Both the position numbers and the translations under genes were made by a program. 64,000 nucleotides of DNA from Clostridiales bacterium (lineage in GTDB: Bacteria > Bacillota > Clostridia > Christensenellales > CAG-138), in contig JAILNX010000015.1 in assembly GCA_024691085.1 (NCBI GenBank), positions 41,947-105,946 of the forward strand. The letters are read 5' to 3'. Of the stretch, positions 1 through 7,923 are shown in pieces. Each line of letters starts with the position of its first letter. Position 1 is the stretch's first letter. The notes below the pieces were generated by a model. It saw nothing but the letters and a program-made list of their open reading frames with translations, ran no database searches and was not told where the DNA came from.

Positions 1-115
1 CGGTCGTCAATTCGATCCCGCGGAAGAAATCAGCGCAGCACGGAGGAAGCACCTTGATAAGCTCACGGAGCTTAAGAGTGTATTTTTTGGTCTTTTCAAC
101 AGAATATTCGCTCAT
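1..115 (-). CDS. Tyrosine recombinase/integrase, N-terminal fragment (cut by window edge)
   Basis: Only the first 38 codons lie in the window. They read MSEYSVEKTK and continue through RELIKVLPPCCADFFRGIEL. This resembles the N-terminal SAM-like, core-binding region of clostridial XerC/D-type tyrosine recombinases, which often carry an LPPxCxxFFRGIE stretch. The catalytic domain is off the window, so activity cannot be judged. GGAGG lies 11 nt before the ATG. A good promoter and a perfect inverted repeat sit just upstream. The family call is an inference from a short N-terminus. Confidence 0.6.
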   Translation of the reverse strand, partial: MSEYSVEKTKKYTLKLRELIKVLPPCCADFFRGIELTT

Positions 116-141
116 AGGGAAGTAATCCTCCTTATGACATC

Positions 142-170
142 ATTATAACGCAACTCTTCGTTAAAGACAA
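142..170 (-). promoter_or_regulatory. Promoter of the recombinase gene
   Basis: On the minus strand there is TTGTCT (complement of 165-170), a 17-nt spacer and a perfect TATAAT (complement of 142-147). The -10 box ends about 26 nt before the ATG at 115. The -35 box lies in the middle of the inverted repeat at 157-180. Confidence 0.6.
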
Positions 171-180
171 GTTTAACGAA
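157..180. repeat. Perfect 9-bp inverted repeat over the recombinase -35 box, candidate operator
   Basis: TTCGTTAAA (157-165) and TTTAACGAA (172-180) are perfect inverted arms around a 6-nt spacer. The spacer and the adjoining arm base hold the -35 hexamer of the minus-strand promoter, so a dimeric repressor bound here would block RNA polymerase. No T-run follows, so it is not a terminator. One half-site plus the next base, TTCGTTAAAG, recurs in the lexA leader at 7152-7161. Confidence 0.5.
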
Positions 181-214
181 ACGTTATTACGGCAAAATCG
201 CGAAATATATTATT

Positions 215-679
215 TTAAGCGTCGGAGGCGCTCTCGGCGTTCTCCCGGAGCTTTTTGATCTCGAGCCTCGCAAGCTCGTCGCATCGGTTGTTCAGCTCGT
301 TATCCGAATGACCTTTGACTTTATTCCATTTGATAACGTGCGATCTTGCGACGGATAAAAGTTTTTCCCAGAGATCCTGATTCTCTACGGGTTTTTTATC
401 TGCTTTCTTCCAATTGTTTTTCGACCAGTTGAAAAGCCATCCCTTGTCAAACGCGTTGAACAGATATGAACTGTCCGTATAGATATTCACCTTGCACGGC
501 TGATTGAGCGCTTCAAGACCGCGTATCGCCGCCAAGACCTCCATACGGTTATTCGTTGTATGCGCCTCGCCGCCGGAAAGCTCCTTCTTAACGTCCTTGT
601 AGATCAACACGGCCGCCCAGCCGCCCGGACCGGGATTTCCCGAGCACGCTCCGTCCGTGTAAAGCGTTACAGTCTTCAT
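215..679 (-). CDS. rnhA: Ribonuclease HI
   Basis: This 154-residue protein cleaves the RNA strand of RNA-DNA hybrids in the cytoplasm. The YTDGACSGNPGPGG motif opens the fold. The catalytic acids appear to be D9, E47 (NNRMEVLAAI), D69 (YTDSS) and D134, with H124 in KGHSDNELNNRCDELA. The KNNWKKADKKPV stretch is the basic handle region of E. coli-type RNase HI. The ATG at 679 overlaps the stop of the upstream nitroreductase-like gene by 4 nt, which fixes the start. It is the last gene of the uvrB-uvrA transcription unit. Confidence 0.95.
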   Translation of the reverse strand: MKTVTLYTDGACSGNPGPGGWAAVLIYKDVKKELSGGEAHTTNNRMEVLAAIRGLEALNQPCKVNIYTDSSYLFNAFDKGWLFNWSKNNWKKADKKPVENQDLWEKLLSVARSHVIKWNKVKGHSDNELNNRCDELARLEIKKLRENAESASDA

Positions 680-1419
680 TCTTCGATCTCCGCTTTGAAC
701 AACGGCAGCCTGTCCTTGATCTCCCAGCTGCCGTAGACGCCGCAATGCGCCGCGCCGAGCTCAAGATGCAGCATCGCTATGCCGCAGTCGAGCGCTCCGT
801 AGCCGAAATTGGCGGATATGCAGGCGACCTGCAGGGAATCTTTCAAAATGTCAAATTCCCACGGTTGGGCGTTTCGAGCCGACGGCGCGAGCCTGCCCGC
901 CTCAACCGCGCGTCTCTGCCATTCGGGGAGCTTTTTATAAACGCTTTCCTCCATCCCCGTAAGATTATATATTGTTTTTCTTGTCCTGCCTTTTGAAGGA
1001 GTTTCAGAGAAATGACCGATGGAAATGACGCATCTGATCTTTTCGTTCCTACTTTTCAGTTTTACGCCGGAATTGACGACTCCGCGGTTATAGGATAGTC
1101 CCAGCCAGCACGTTCCGAGTCCCATAGCGGTACACTCGAGCACGAAAGCTTCGCCGACCGTTCCGGCCATATAATCCTCGTCATCGCCGCCGCCTGTTAT
1201 AATGACGGCAAAAGTGCTTGTGCCCGATACGGTTTTTCCGATAAGCGGATCGAAGACGCCGGACTTTCTTCTTACTACGATCCTTGCCTGAGGACAGCTT
1301 AAATACTTCGCCGTCTCTTTTAAAGCCTCAAATTCTTCCTTTGTGGGATCGCCCGTATACTTGCGGATCGAAACCCTCTTTTTGATGGCGTTATACCATC
1401 TTTCCATCGTATTGTCCAT
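676..1419 (-). CDS. Nitroreductase-family protein (TM1586-like)
   Basis: This is a 247-residue protein of the nitroreductase superfamily, most like the compact TM1586-type with two pseudo-repeated halves. Visible marks are the N-terminal RVSIRKYTGDP, GEAFVLECTAMGLGTCWLGL in the middle and GRLAPSARNAQPWEFDI near residue 175, which is the typical FMN-binding SAR-N-QPW segment. The members are FMN or FAD oxidoreductases; the substrate cannot be read from the sequence. It lies 20 nt after uvrA and overlaps rnhA by 4 nt, so it is probably co-transcribed with the repair genes. Confidence 0.8.
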   Translation of the reverse strand: MDNTMERWYNAIKKRVSIRKYTGDPTKEEFEALKETAKYLSCPQARIVVRRKSGVFDPLIGKTVSGTSTFAVIITGGGDDEDYMAGTVGEAFVLECTAMGLGTCWLGLSYNRGVVNSGVKLKSRNEKIRCVISIGHFSETPSKGRTRKTIYNLTGMEESVYKKLPEWQRRAVEAGRLAPSARNAQPWEFDILKDSLQVACISANFGYGALDCGIAMLHLELGAAHCGVYGSWEIKDRLPLFKAEIEE

Positions 1420-1439
1420 TGCTCTCCCCCGCCTGTAGT

Positions 1440-4265
1440 TTACTTGTTAAGTATTTCAGAAAGAAATTGTCCAGTGTAGCTCTCGGCGCATTTTGCGACT
1501 TCTTCCGGAGTGCCGCACGCAACGAGCGTACCGCCCGCGTCGCCGCCCTCGGGTCCAAGATCGACTATGTAGTCGGCGGTCTTTATTACGTCGAGATTGT
1601 GCTCGATAACGATCACGGAGTTTCCGCCTTCGCAAAGCCTCTGAAGTATCTCGAGGAGCTTCTTTACATCCGACGAATGAAGACCTGTCGTAGGCTCATC
1701 GAGGACATAGAGCGTCCTGCCCGTGTTCTTCCTCGCAAGCTCCGTCGCAAGCTTCACGCGCTGCGCTTCGCCGCCCGAGAGCGTCGTGGAAGGCTGACCG
1801 AGCTTTATGTAACCGAGTCCGACGTCGCAAAGGGTTTCGAGCTTCTTTGCGATCTTAGGAAGAGGCTTAAAGAAATTATAAGCTTCCTCGGCGGTCATTT
1901 CAAGAACGTCGGAGATCGATTTCCCTTTATAGCGAACCTCGAGCGTTTCCCGATTATAACGTTTGCCCTTGCAGACCTCGCACGGAACGTAAACGTCCGA
2001 AAGGAAATGCATTTCGATTTTAATGATACCGTCGCCGGAACAGGCTTCGCAGCGGCCGCCTTTGACGTTAAAGCTGAAACGGCCGGAGTTGTAGCCTCTG
2101 AGCTTCGCGTCCGGAGTCTGTGCGAACACGTCCCTTATAAGATCGAACACGCCCGTATACGTCGCGGGATTGCTCCTCGGCGTTCTGCCGATCGGAGATT
2201 GGTCGATGTCGATTATCTTGTCAAGGTTTTCGATGCCGTCGATGCCGTCGTGATCGCCCGATCTGATCCTTGCGCGGTTAAGATTGCGAAGAAGCGACTT
2301 CTTGATAATCTCGTTAACAAGGCTCGATTTACCCGATCCGGAAACGCCGGTCACGCATACGAACACGCCCAAGGGAATGCTCACGTCGATGTTCTTTAAA
2401 TTGTTTACGCGCGCGCCGCGGACAGTGAGCCGTTTATCGCCGATAGGTCTGCGCTTTTTAGGGATATCGATGCGCTGTTTTCCCGTAAGGAACTGACCTG
2501 TTACGGAGTCCTCGGAAGCCATGATATCCTCGAGCGTACCTGCGGCGATGACTTTGCCGCCGTGTTCTCCGGCGCCTATACCGATATCTACAATATAGTC
2601 CGCGCTCCTAATCGTTTCTTCGTCATGTTCGACGACGATAAGCGTGTTGCCGAGGTCTCTTAAGCCGCAAAGCGCGTCAAGCAGCTTTCTGTTATCCCTC
2701 TGATGAAGACCTATGCTCGGCTCGTCAAGTATGTAGAGAACGCCAACAAGACCGGAGCCGATCTGAGTTGCGAGCCTGATCCTTTGGGCTTCGCCGCCCG
2801 AGAGCGACGAAGACGCCCTCGAGAGTGTCAGATAATCAAGACCCACGTCGATAAGGAATCTTAGCCTAGAATCAAGCTCTTTCACTATCTGCGACGCGAT
2901 GATCTTCTCGGAGCTTGAAAGCTCAAGGGAGGCTATAAACTCCTTTGCCTTTCTGATGGACATATCACTGAGTTCAGCGATAGAAATGCCGCCTACGGTC
3001 ACGGCCAGGGATTCGGGCCTTAAACGCTTTCCTCCGCAGCTCGGGCAGGGCGTCGAGTGCATATACGCCTCGATCTCCTGCTTCGACCAGTCAGACTGAG
3101 TCTCGCGGTAGCGCCTGTTAAGATTCGGTATGACGCCCTCAAACGGAGTATCGAACGTACCGCTGCCGTATTCTTTCTGATACTGAACGTGTAGACGCTT
3201 GTCGCCTGTGCCGTAAAGAAGCGCGTCGCGGCCCTCTTTCGGGATATCGCGCCACGGAGTATCGCCGGAGAATCCGTACTCTTCTTCGATGGCGCTGAAA
3301 TACATATTCGCTATCGTGTTTTTCGAATTGCTCTGCCAGCCTGTAACGGATATCGCGCCTTCGTTCAGCGAAAGGCTCGTATCGGGAACTATCAGCTGCT
3401 CGTCGATCGTGAGCATGAACCCTAGGCCGGTGCATTCAGGGCAGGCGCCGAACGGACTGTTGAACGAGAACATCCTCGGAGTAAGCTCTTCGATGCTAAT
3501 GCCGCAGTCAGGGCAGGCGTATTTTTGAGAAAACAGCAGCTCCTCTCCGTCGAGTTTATAAACCTTGGCAAGGCCTTCGCCGAAAGAAAAAGCGGTCTCA
3601 AGGGATTCGGAAAGCCTCGATTCGATCCCCTCGTGAACGACAAGCCTGTCGACGACGGCGTCGATGGTATGCTTTTTCTTTTTATCGAGGTCGGGTACTT
3701 CGTTGACGTCGTAGACCGTCCCGTCGACCTTGACCCTTACGTAACCCTCTTTGCGGATGCGCTCGAGTACGTTCTTATGCTCGCCCTTTCTTGCGCGGAC
3801 GACCGGAGCGATAATTAGTATTTTCGATCCGTCTTCAAGCTCCATCACGCGGTCTACGACCTGGTCGATGCTCTGCTTCTCAATGGGCTTTCCGCAGTTC
3901 GGACAGTGAGGATGGCCGATCCTGGCGTACAGAAGACGAAGATAATCGCTTATCTCCGTAACTGTTCCGACTGTCGAGCGGGGATTGTTGGATGTGCTTT
4001 TCTGATCGATCGAGATCGCGGGCGAAAGACCCTCGATATGATCGACGTCGGGCTTATCCATCTGTCCCAAAAACTGCCTAGCGTATGCGGAAAGGGATTC
4101 AACGTATCTCCTCTGTCCCTCTGCGTAGATCGTGTCGAACGCGAGCGAAGACTTTCCCGATCCGGAAACGCCCGTAAAAACGATGAACTTATCGCGCGGG
4201 AGCTCCAGCGAGACGTTCTTAAGGTTGTTTTCTCTTGCGCCTTTTATGTAAATACTGTTCTTCAT
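1440..4265 (-). CDS. uvrA: UvrABC system protein A
   Basis: This 941-residue ATPase recognises bulky DNA lesions and loads UvrB in nucleotide excision repair. Two ABC modules are present. The first has Walker [10 protein letters not shown] at residues 32-40 and signature [15 protein letters not shown]. The second has [10 protein letters not shown] and [15 protein letters not shown]. Zinc-binding cysteine sets are CPDC...CPEC and CEAC...CEVC. The ATG at 4265 overlaps the uvrB stop by 4 nt; an in-frame start 22 codons upstream lies inside uvrB and is unlikely. The length is typical of the family. Confidence 0.97.
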   Translation of the reverse strand: MKNSIYIKGARENNLKNVSLELPRDKFIVFTGVSGSGKSSLAFDTIYAEGQRRYVESLSAYARQFLGQMDKPDVDHIEGLSPAISIDQKSTSNNPRSTVGTVTEISDYLRLLYARIGHPHCPNCGKPIEKQSIDQVVDRVMELEDGSKILIIAPVVRARKGEHKNVLERIRKEGYVRVKVDGTVYDVNEVPDLDKKKKHTIDAVVDRLVVHEGIESRLSESLETAFSFGEGLAKVYKLDGEELLFSQKYACPDCGISIEELTPRMFSFNSPFGACPECTGLGFMLTIDEQLIVPDTSLSLNEGAISVTGWQSNSKNTIANMYFSAIEEEYGFSGDTPWRDIPKEGRDALLYGTGDKRLHVQYQKEYGSGTFDTPFEGVIPNLNRRYRETQSDWSKQEIEAYMHSTPCPSCGGKRLRPESLAVTVGGISIAELSDMSIRKAKEFIASLELSSSEKIIASQIVKELDSRLRFLIDVGLDYLTLSRASSSLSGGEAQRIRLATQIGSGLVGVLYILDEPSIGLHQRDNRKLLDALCGLRDLGNTLIVVEHDEETIRSADYIVDIGIGAGEHGGKVIAAGTLEDIMASEDSVTGQFLTGKQRIDIPKKRRPIGDKRLTVRGARVNNLKNIDVSIPLGVFVCVTGVSGSGKSSLVNEIIKKSLLRNLNRARIRSGDHDGIDGIENLDKIIDIDQSPIGRTPRSNPATYTGVFDLIRDVFAQTPDAKLRGYNSGRFSFNVKGGRCEACSGDGIIKIEMHFLSDVYVPCEVCKGKRYNRETLEVRYKGKSISDVLEMTAEEAYNFFKPLPKIAKKLETLCDVGLGYIKLGQPSTTLSGGEAQRVKLATELARKNTGRTLYVLDEPTTGLHSSDVKKLLEILQRLCEGGNSVIVIEHNLDVIKTADYIVDLGPEGGDAGGTLVACGTPEEVAKCAESYTGQFLSEILNK

Positions 4266-6286
4266 TTTCTGGTCCTTTGCCGTGCTTTTTTCTTTGATCC
4301 GACCGTGCCGGGAGCGGGCTTTTCGTGCCACTCTTCATCCGTTCCGCGGAGTCTGAAAAGCTCGTCACGAAGCTTGGCTGCCTCCTCGAACTCGAGCTCC
4401 ATGGCTGCCTGCTTCATTTGCTCGGTCAGAAGAGCGATCTTTTCCTCGCGCTCCTTATCGGTCATTCCGCTGCGGTCAGATCTTGCGCGGGAACTGATCT
4501 CAATGACGTCGAGGACCGCTTTCTTGATCGACTGAGGCGTGATCCCATGTTCGAGATTATAACGCCTCTGGATCTCGCGCCGGCGGTTGGTTTCGCTGAT
4601 CGCGCGCTCCATCGAATCGGTAATCGTGTCGGCGTACATGATCACCCTTCCGTCGACGTTTCGTGCGGCTCTGCCTACCGTCTGAACAAGAGAAGTCGTC
4701 GAACGGAGGAAGCCCTCCTTATCCGCGTCGAGAATCGCTACAAGACCGACTTCGGGAAGGTCGAGGCCCTCCCTTAAAAGATTGATACCCACAAGCACGT
4801 CGAATTCGCCGAGACGGAGATCGCGTATTATCTCCATGCGCTCGATCGTCTGTATGTCGGAATGCATATATCTGACCCTTACGCCCATTCCGTCGAGGTA
4901 CTCGGTAAGCATCTCCGCCATGCGCTTGGTTAGCGTTGTTACGAGCGTCCTGTAACCCTTTTCGGCGGTTAGCCTTACTTCGCCAAGCAGGTCGTCGATC
5001 TGTCCCGTGACGGGACGGATCGTGATCTCGGGATCTACAAGCCCTGTCGGCCTGATAATCTGTTCGGCGACCTGCGAAGCCTTGCCCAGTTCGTAGTCTC
5101 CGGGAGTTGCGCTTACGCATATCATCTGCCCTACGCGGGATTCGAATTCGTCAAACGTCAAAGGGCGGTTATCGTAAGCGCTCGGAATGCGGAAGCCGTA
5201 CTCGACGAGCTCCGTCTTTCTTGAAAGATCTCCGCGGTACATTGCTCTGAGCTGAGGCAGAGTCACGTGCGATTCGTCGATGATCGTCAGGAATCCCTTG
5301 GGGAAATAATCCATCAGCGTGAAAGGCGGCTCGCCTGGCTTTCTGCCGTCAAAATAGCGCGAATAGTTCTCAATGCCCTGGCAGTAGCCGATCTCCCGTA
5401 TCATTTCCATATCATATGTCGTGCGCTGCTCGATCCTCTGCGCCTCGATCAGTTTGTTTTCGGCTTTGAAATTTTCAGCGGAGACAATCATATCGCGCTT
5501 TATCTCGGCAAGCACCTGTTCCGTCTTTTCCTTGTCGACCGCGTAGTGCGTCGCGGGAAAAACGATGACGTGCGCGAGCGAGCGTATGGGTACGCCTGTA
5601 ACGACGGTGATCTCGGAAATGTTTTCGATCTCGTCGCCGAAGAGCTCTATGCGGATAGCCTTCTCGTTCTCGCTCATCGGGAAGACTTCGATCACGTCGC
5701 CCTTTACGCGGAACGTGCCTCGCGAAAAATCAAGGTCGTTGCGCTGATACTGCATATCGACGAGCTTGTGGAGTATGGCGTCCCTTTCGATCTTCATGCC
5801 GACGCGCAGAGAGATGCTCATACGCTCGTACTCTTCGGGGCTGCCGAGTCCGTATATGCATGATACGGAAGCGACGATAATAACGTCCTTTCGCTCGTTC
5901 AGGGCGCAGGTCGCGCTGTGGCGAAGCCTGTCGATCTCCTCGTTTATGGAAGCGTCTTTTTCGATATAAGTGTCGGAAGAAGCGATATAGGCTTCGGGCT
6001 GATAATAGTCGTAGTACGAAACAAAATACTCCACTGCGCTGTCCGGAAAGAACTCCTTTAGCTCGGAGCAGAGCTGCGCGGCGAGAGTCTTGTTGTGAGC
6101 GATAACGAGCGTCGGCATCTGGACCTTTTCTATGACTTTCGCCATTGTAAAGGTTTTTCCGGAACCCGTTACGCCCAGCAAAACCTGCAGTCTGTCGCCT
6201 CTTTTGACGCCTTCGGCGAGCTTGTCTATCGCCTGAGGCTGATCGCCTGTCGGCTCAAATTTTGATACGGCTTTAAAGACATTCAT
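4262..6286 (-). CDS. uvrB: UvrABC system protein B
   Basis: This 674-residue helicase-like protein verifies damage and recruits Uvr[21 protein letters not shown] matches the family N-terminus. Walker A is GVTGSGKT, the beta-hairpin region includes [14 protein letters not shown] is motif II, and [17 protein letters not shown] is motif VI. A UvrB/UvrC domain ([22 protein letters not shown]) is near the C-terminus. The ATG at 6286 has GGAG 10 nt upstream; an alternative ATG at 6295 would be only 2 nt from that GGAG. It is the first gene of the operon with uvrA, a nitroreductase and rnhA. Confidence 0.96.
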   Translation of the reverse strand: MNVFKAVSKFEPTGDQPQAIDKLAEGVKRGDRLQVLLGVTGSGKTFTMAKVIEKVQMPTLVIAHNKTLAAQLCSELKEFFPDSAVEYFVSYYDYYQPEAYIASSDTYIEKDASINEEIDRLRHSATCALNERKDVIIVASVSCIYGLGSPEEYERMSISLRVGMKIERDAILHKLVDMQYQRNDLDFSRGTFRVKGDVIEVFPMSENEKAIRIELFGDEIENISEITVVTGVPIRSLAHVIVFPATHYAVDKEKTEQVLAEIKRDMIVSAENFKAENKLIEAQRIEQRTTYDMEMIREIGYCQGIENYSRYFDGRKPGEPPFTLMDYFPKGFLTIIDESHVTLPQLRAMYRGDLSRKTELVEYGFRIPSAYDNRPLTFDEFESRVGQMICVSATPGDYELGKASQVAEQIIRPTGLVDPEITIRPVTGQIDDLLGEVRLTAEKGYRTLVTTLTKRMAEMLTEYLDGMGVRVRYMHSDIQTIERMEIIRDLRLGEFDVLVGINLLREGLDLPEVGLVAILDADKEGFLRSTTSLVQTVGRAARNVDGRVIMYADTITDSMERAISETNRRREIQRRYNLEHGITPQSIKKAVLDVIEISSRARSDRSGMTDKEREEKIALLTEQMKQAAMELEFEEAAKLRDELFRLRGTDEEWHEKPAPGTVGSKKKARQRTRK

Positions 6287-6322
6287 CGACTGCATTCTCC
6301 ATGTGTTTTATCGAATCAAATA

Positions 6323-6351
6323 ATTATAACACGAATAAACGGGCATTGAAA
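6323..6351 (-). promoter_or_regulatory. Possible uvrB operon promoter
   Basis: A perfect TATAAT is read as the complement of 6323-6328. The hexamer 17 nt upstream is TTTCAA (complement of 6346-6351), a weak -35 that falls inside the inverted repeat 6337-6385. I see no canonical LexA site (GAAC-N4-GTTC) here, though uvrB is usually SOS controlled. Confidence 0.4.
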
Positions 6352-6385
6352 GACCGAAAAGATCTTTTCAATAATATGCCCGTTT
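6337..6385. repeat. Long imperfect hairpin between uvrB and the small membrane ORF
   Basis: AAACGGGCAT (6337-6346) pairs perfectly with ATGCCCGTTT (6376-6385), and TTGAAA pairs with TTTCAA further in. On the plus strand the right arm runs into TTTTT (6383-6387), so it could stop plus-strand transcription leaving the uvrB region. On the minus strand it could end the Cys-rich gene transcript that starts at 7057. The function is not resolved. Confidence 0.5.
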
Positions 6386-6401
6386 TTCCATACTTCCACG
6401 A

Positions 6402-6431
6402 TTGTGAACCGTTATTGATGAATGTTATCAT
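6402..6431 (+). promoter_or_regulatory. Candidate promoter for the 58-codon membrane ORF
   Basis: TTGTGA (6402-6407) is followed by 18 nt and TATCAT (6426-6431), with a TG one base before the -10 (extended -10). A start point near 6438 would leave a leader of about 12 nt carrying GAGGTG, so the transcript would be nearly leaderless. Confidence 0.4.
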
Positions 6432-6449
6432 ATTCCGCGAGGTGATAAT

Positions 6450-6626
6450 ATGATCAAAACTATACTTTTTGTTGCTTATACGGCAATGATACCGGCTGTT
6501 CCTCTTTACGGCGTGGTTCATTACACGAAGAATAACGACCGCATCAGAAAAACCGTATGCATAGGGCTGTTCGCCCTGCAGTGCCTTATCTCGATCGGAG
6601 CGATCGTCAGTAGGCTCGGAAGCTGA
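6450..6626 (+). CDS. Small two-helix membrane protein, 58 residues
   Basis: ATG at 6450 follows GAGGTG at 6439-6444 with good spacing. The product begins MIKTILFVAYTAMIPAVPLY and ends SIGAIVSRLGS. It has two hydrophobic segments (about residues 3-22 and 38-55) joined by the polar loop HYTKNNDRIRKT, so both ends probably face the same side of the membrane. I do not recognise the family. A Shine-Dalgarno, a promoter and a hydrophobic-polar-hydrophobic layout support it. An opposite-strand frame at 6324-6521 lacks such support. Confidence 0.55.
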   Translation: MIKTILFVAYTAMIPAVPLYGVVHYTKNNDRIRKTVCIGLFALQCLISIGAIVSRLGS

Positions 6627-6631
6627 AGACT

Positions 6632-7057
6632 TCAGTCTTCGCCGCGCCTGCGTTTTGCCGGCCTTTTCCCGTAAACAGGGTTCTTCACGCTGACGTCGAT
6701 CTCTCCGAATCCGTCGTCAGCGGGAGCTTCTCCGTATTCCAGAAGCTTCTTTTCCCAATAGTCAACAAGCTCTGGAGTCAGCTCCGAAGGTTCGTTATCA
6801 AGTTCTTCGCACTTATCATCTTCGTCCGGCTTCTTTGCTAAGGGATGTTTTTTAACGCTTTTATCCTTCGGACGAACAAGGCCGGATCCGTCGGACGGGA
6901 TAATTCTTGAACGGAACTCGTTGCCTTCGTCCTCCATCGCAATGCACCTGCAGCAATTATCGCAGATCTTGTTGGGATCGAGATCGCAGCGGTTGCATTC
7001 GCCGCAGTCGTCGCAAACTTTTTTATCGTCAAGGACGCACATTCTTATAACTTTCAT
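6632..7057 (-). CDS. Cys-rich hypothetical protein divergent from lexA
   Basis: This is a 141-residue protein of unknown function. The first 40 residues hold nine cysteines: CVLDDKKVCDDCGEC, then CDLDPNKICDNCCRCI. The spacing CxxCxxCxxC and CxxCCxC suggests a metal or Fe-S site. The rest is charged and low in complexity, ending KRPAKRRRGED, with a short helical stretch LTPELVDYWEKKLLEYG. It shares a 133-nt intergenic region with lexA, transcribed away from it. A regulatory or DNA-damage role is only a guess from position. Confidence 0.7.
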   Translation of the reverse strand: MKVIRMCVLDDKKVCDDCGECNRCDLDPNKICDNCCRCIAMEDEGNEFRSRIIPSDGSGLVRPKDKSVKKHPLAKKPDEDDKCEELDNEPSELTPELVDYWEKKLLEYGEAPADDGFGEIDVSVKNPVYGKRPAKRRRGED

Positions 7058-7080
7058 AAAAACTTTCCTCTTTTACAGTA

Positions 7081-7116
7081 CAAACGTTTGCATTTTCGCA
7101 TTTGATGTGCTATAAT
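7081..7116 (+). promoter_or_regulatory. lexA promoter with overlapping palindrome
   Basis: TTGCAT (7088-7093), a 17-nt spacer and TATAAT (7111-7116) preceded by TGC make an extended -10 promoter 75 nt before lexA. The palindrome CAAACGTTTG (7081-7090) overlaps the -35 and is a candidate autoregulatory operator. It differs from the Bacillus LexA box (GAAC-N4-GTTC), so assignment to LexA is an inference. Confidence 0.55.
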
Positions 7117-7190
7117 GCTTTCATATTAACAAGTATACCACAGTTTTTATTTTCGTTAAAGCTGTCAAAAATCTTTTTTCGGAGGGAAGC

Positions 7191-7865
7191 ATGAGCAAAA
7201 AAGGCGAAACCAGAATGGAAGTCTACGATTTCATCTACGACAGGATTAAAAGCGGATATCCGGCTCCCACTGTTCGTGAGATCTGTGCCGAGCTGAAACT
7301 GAAATCAACTTCTACCGCGCATCTCCATCTTCTGAATCTGCAGAAAGAAGGTTATATCGACTTTGATAAGAACCTTCAGCGCACCGTCAGGCTTACCTCG
7401 CTCATCCCCGAAAAGACCAAGGCTTTCAGAAAGAACGCCGCGGCAGAAAAAGAAATGAAAAAGGCCGCCGGTGCAAACGTAAAGGTTCCCGTCATAGGGA
7501 CTGTCGCAGCAGGCTCCCCCATCCTTGCGTTCGATGATTACCGCCAGAGCTACAATCTTCCGAAGGAAATGATCAGGAGCGCCGATCCTACGGAAACGTT
7601 CATACTTACTGTAGACGGCGAAAGCATGATCGAAGCCGGTATCTACACCGGGGATATGCTGATAGTTACCAAATCGTTCGAAATGCGCGACGGGGATATC
7701 GTCGTGGCGAGGATCGGCGGGGATTCTGCGACCGTAAAACGTTATTTCCGTGAAAACGGGCACATCAGACTTCAGCCGGAAAACTCCGAGATGGAGCCCA
7801 TCATCGTCGACTATAAAGACGTCGAGCTGATCGGCAAGGTAATAGGTTTAATACGATCGTATTAA
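7191..7865 (+). CDS. lexA: SOS repressor LexA
   Basis: This 224-residue repressor of the SOS regulon self-cleaves when RecA filaments form. The N-terminal winged helix-turn-helix includes PTVREICAELKLKSTSTAHLHL. The C-terminal S24 peptidase domain has the cleavage bond Ala107-Gly108 (VAAGSP), catalytic Ser145 (DGESMIEAG) and Lys183 (ATVKRYF). The linker, about residues 75-97, is Lys/Ala rich and longer than usual. GGAGG lies 6 nt before the ATG. The gene is divergent from the Cys-rich gene. Confidence 0.96.
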   Translation: MSKKGETRMEVYDFIYDRIKSGYPAPTVREICAELKLKSTSTAHLHLLNLQKEGYIDFDKNLQRTVRLTSLIPEKTKAFRKNAAAEKEMKKAAGANVKVPVIGTVAAGSPILAFDDYRQSYNLPKEMIRSADPTETFILTVDGESMIEAGIYTGDMLIVTKSFEMRDGDIVVARIGGDSATVKRYFRENGHIRLQPENSEMEPIIVDYKDVELIGKVIGLIRSY

Positions 7866-7876
7866 TACGGTCGTAT
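7851..7876. repeat. Tandem ATACGRTCGTAT palindromes at the lexA stop
   Basis: ATACGATCGTAT (7851-7862), a perfect palindrome, and ATACGGTCGTAT (7865-7876) sit 14 nt apart over the end of lexA. The same 12-mer recurs at 9710-9721, 47874-47885 (opposite orientation) and 50246-50257. Its role is unknown. Confidence 0.5.
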
Positions 7877-7880
7877 AATT

Positions 7881-7912
7881 CAAAGGAGCTCAACTTGAGC
7901 TCCTTTGTTTTG
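7881..7912. terminator. Bidirectional terminator between lexA and the miaB-mutSL operon
   Basis: CAAAGGAGCTCAA (7881-7893) and TTGAGCTCCTTTG (7895-7907) form a perfect 13-bp inverted repeat followed by TTTTG. The genes on both sides converge on it, and the arm ends give T-runs on each strand. Confidence 0.85.
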
Positions 7913-7923
7913 TATGAAACAGC

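Noticed and set aside
1419-2399. 326-codon plus-strand frame opposite uvrA
   Set aside because: Antisense to a highly conserved part of UvrA; no motif or ribosome site.
6324-6521. 65-codon minus-strand frame in the uvrB upstream gap
   Set aside because: It runs through the hairpin and has no ribosome site; the plus-strand 58-codon ORF fits better.
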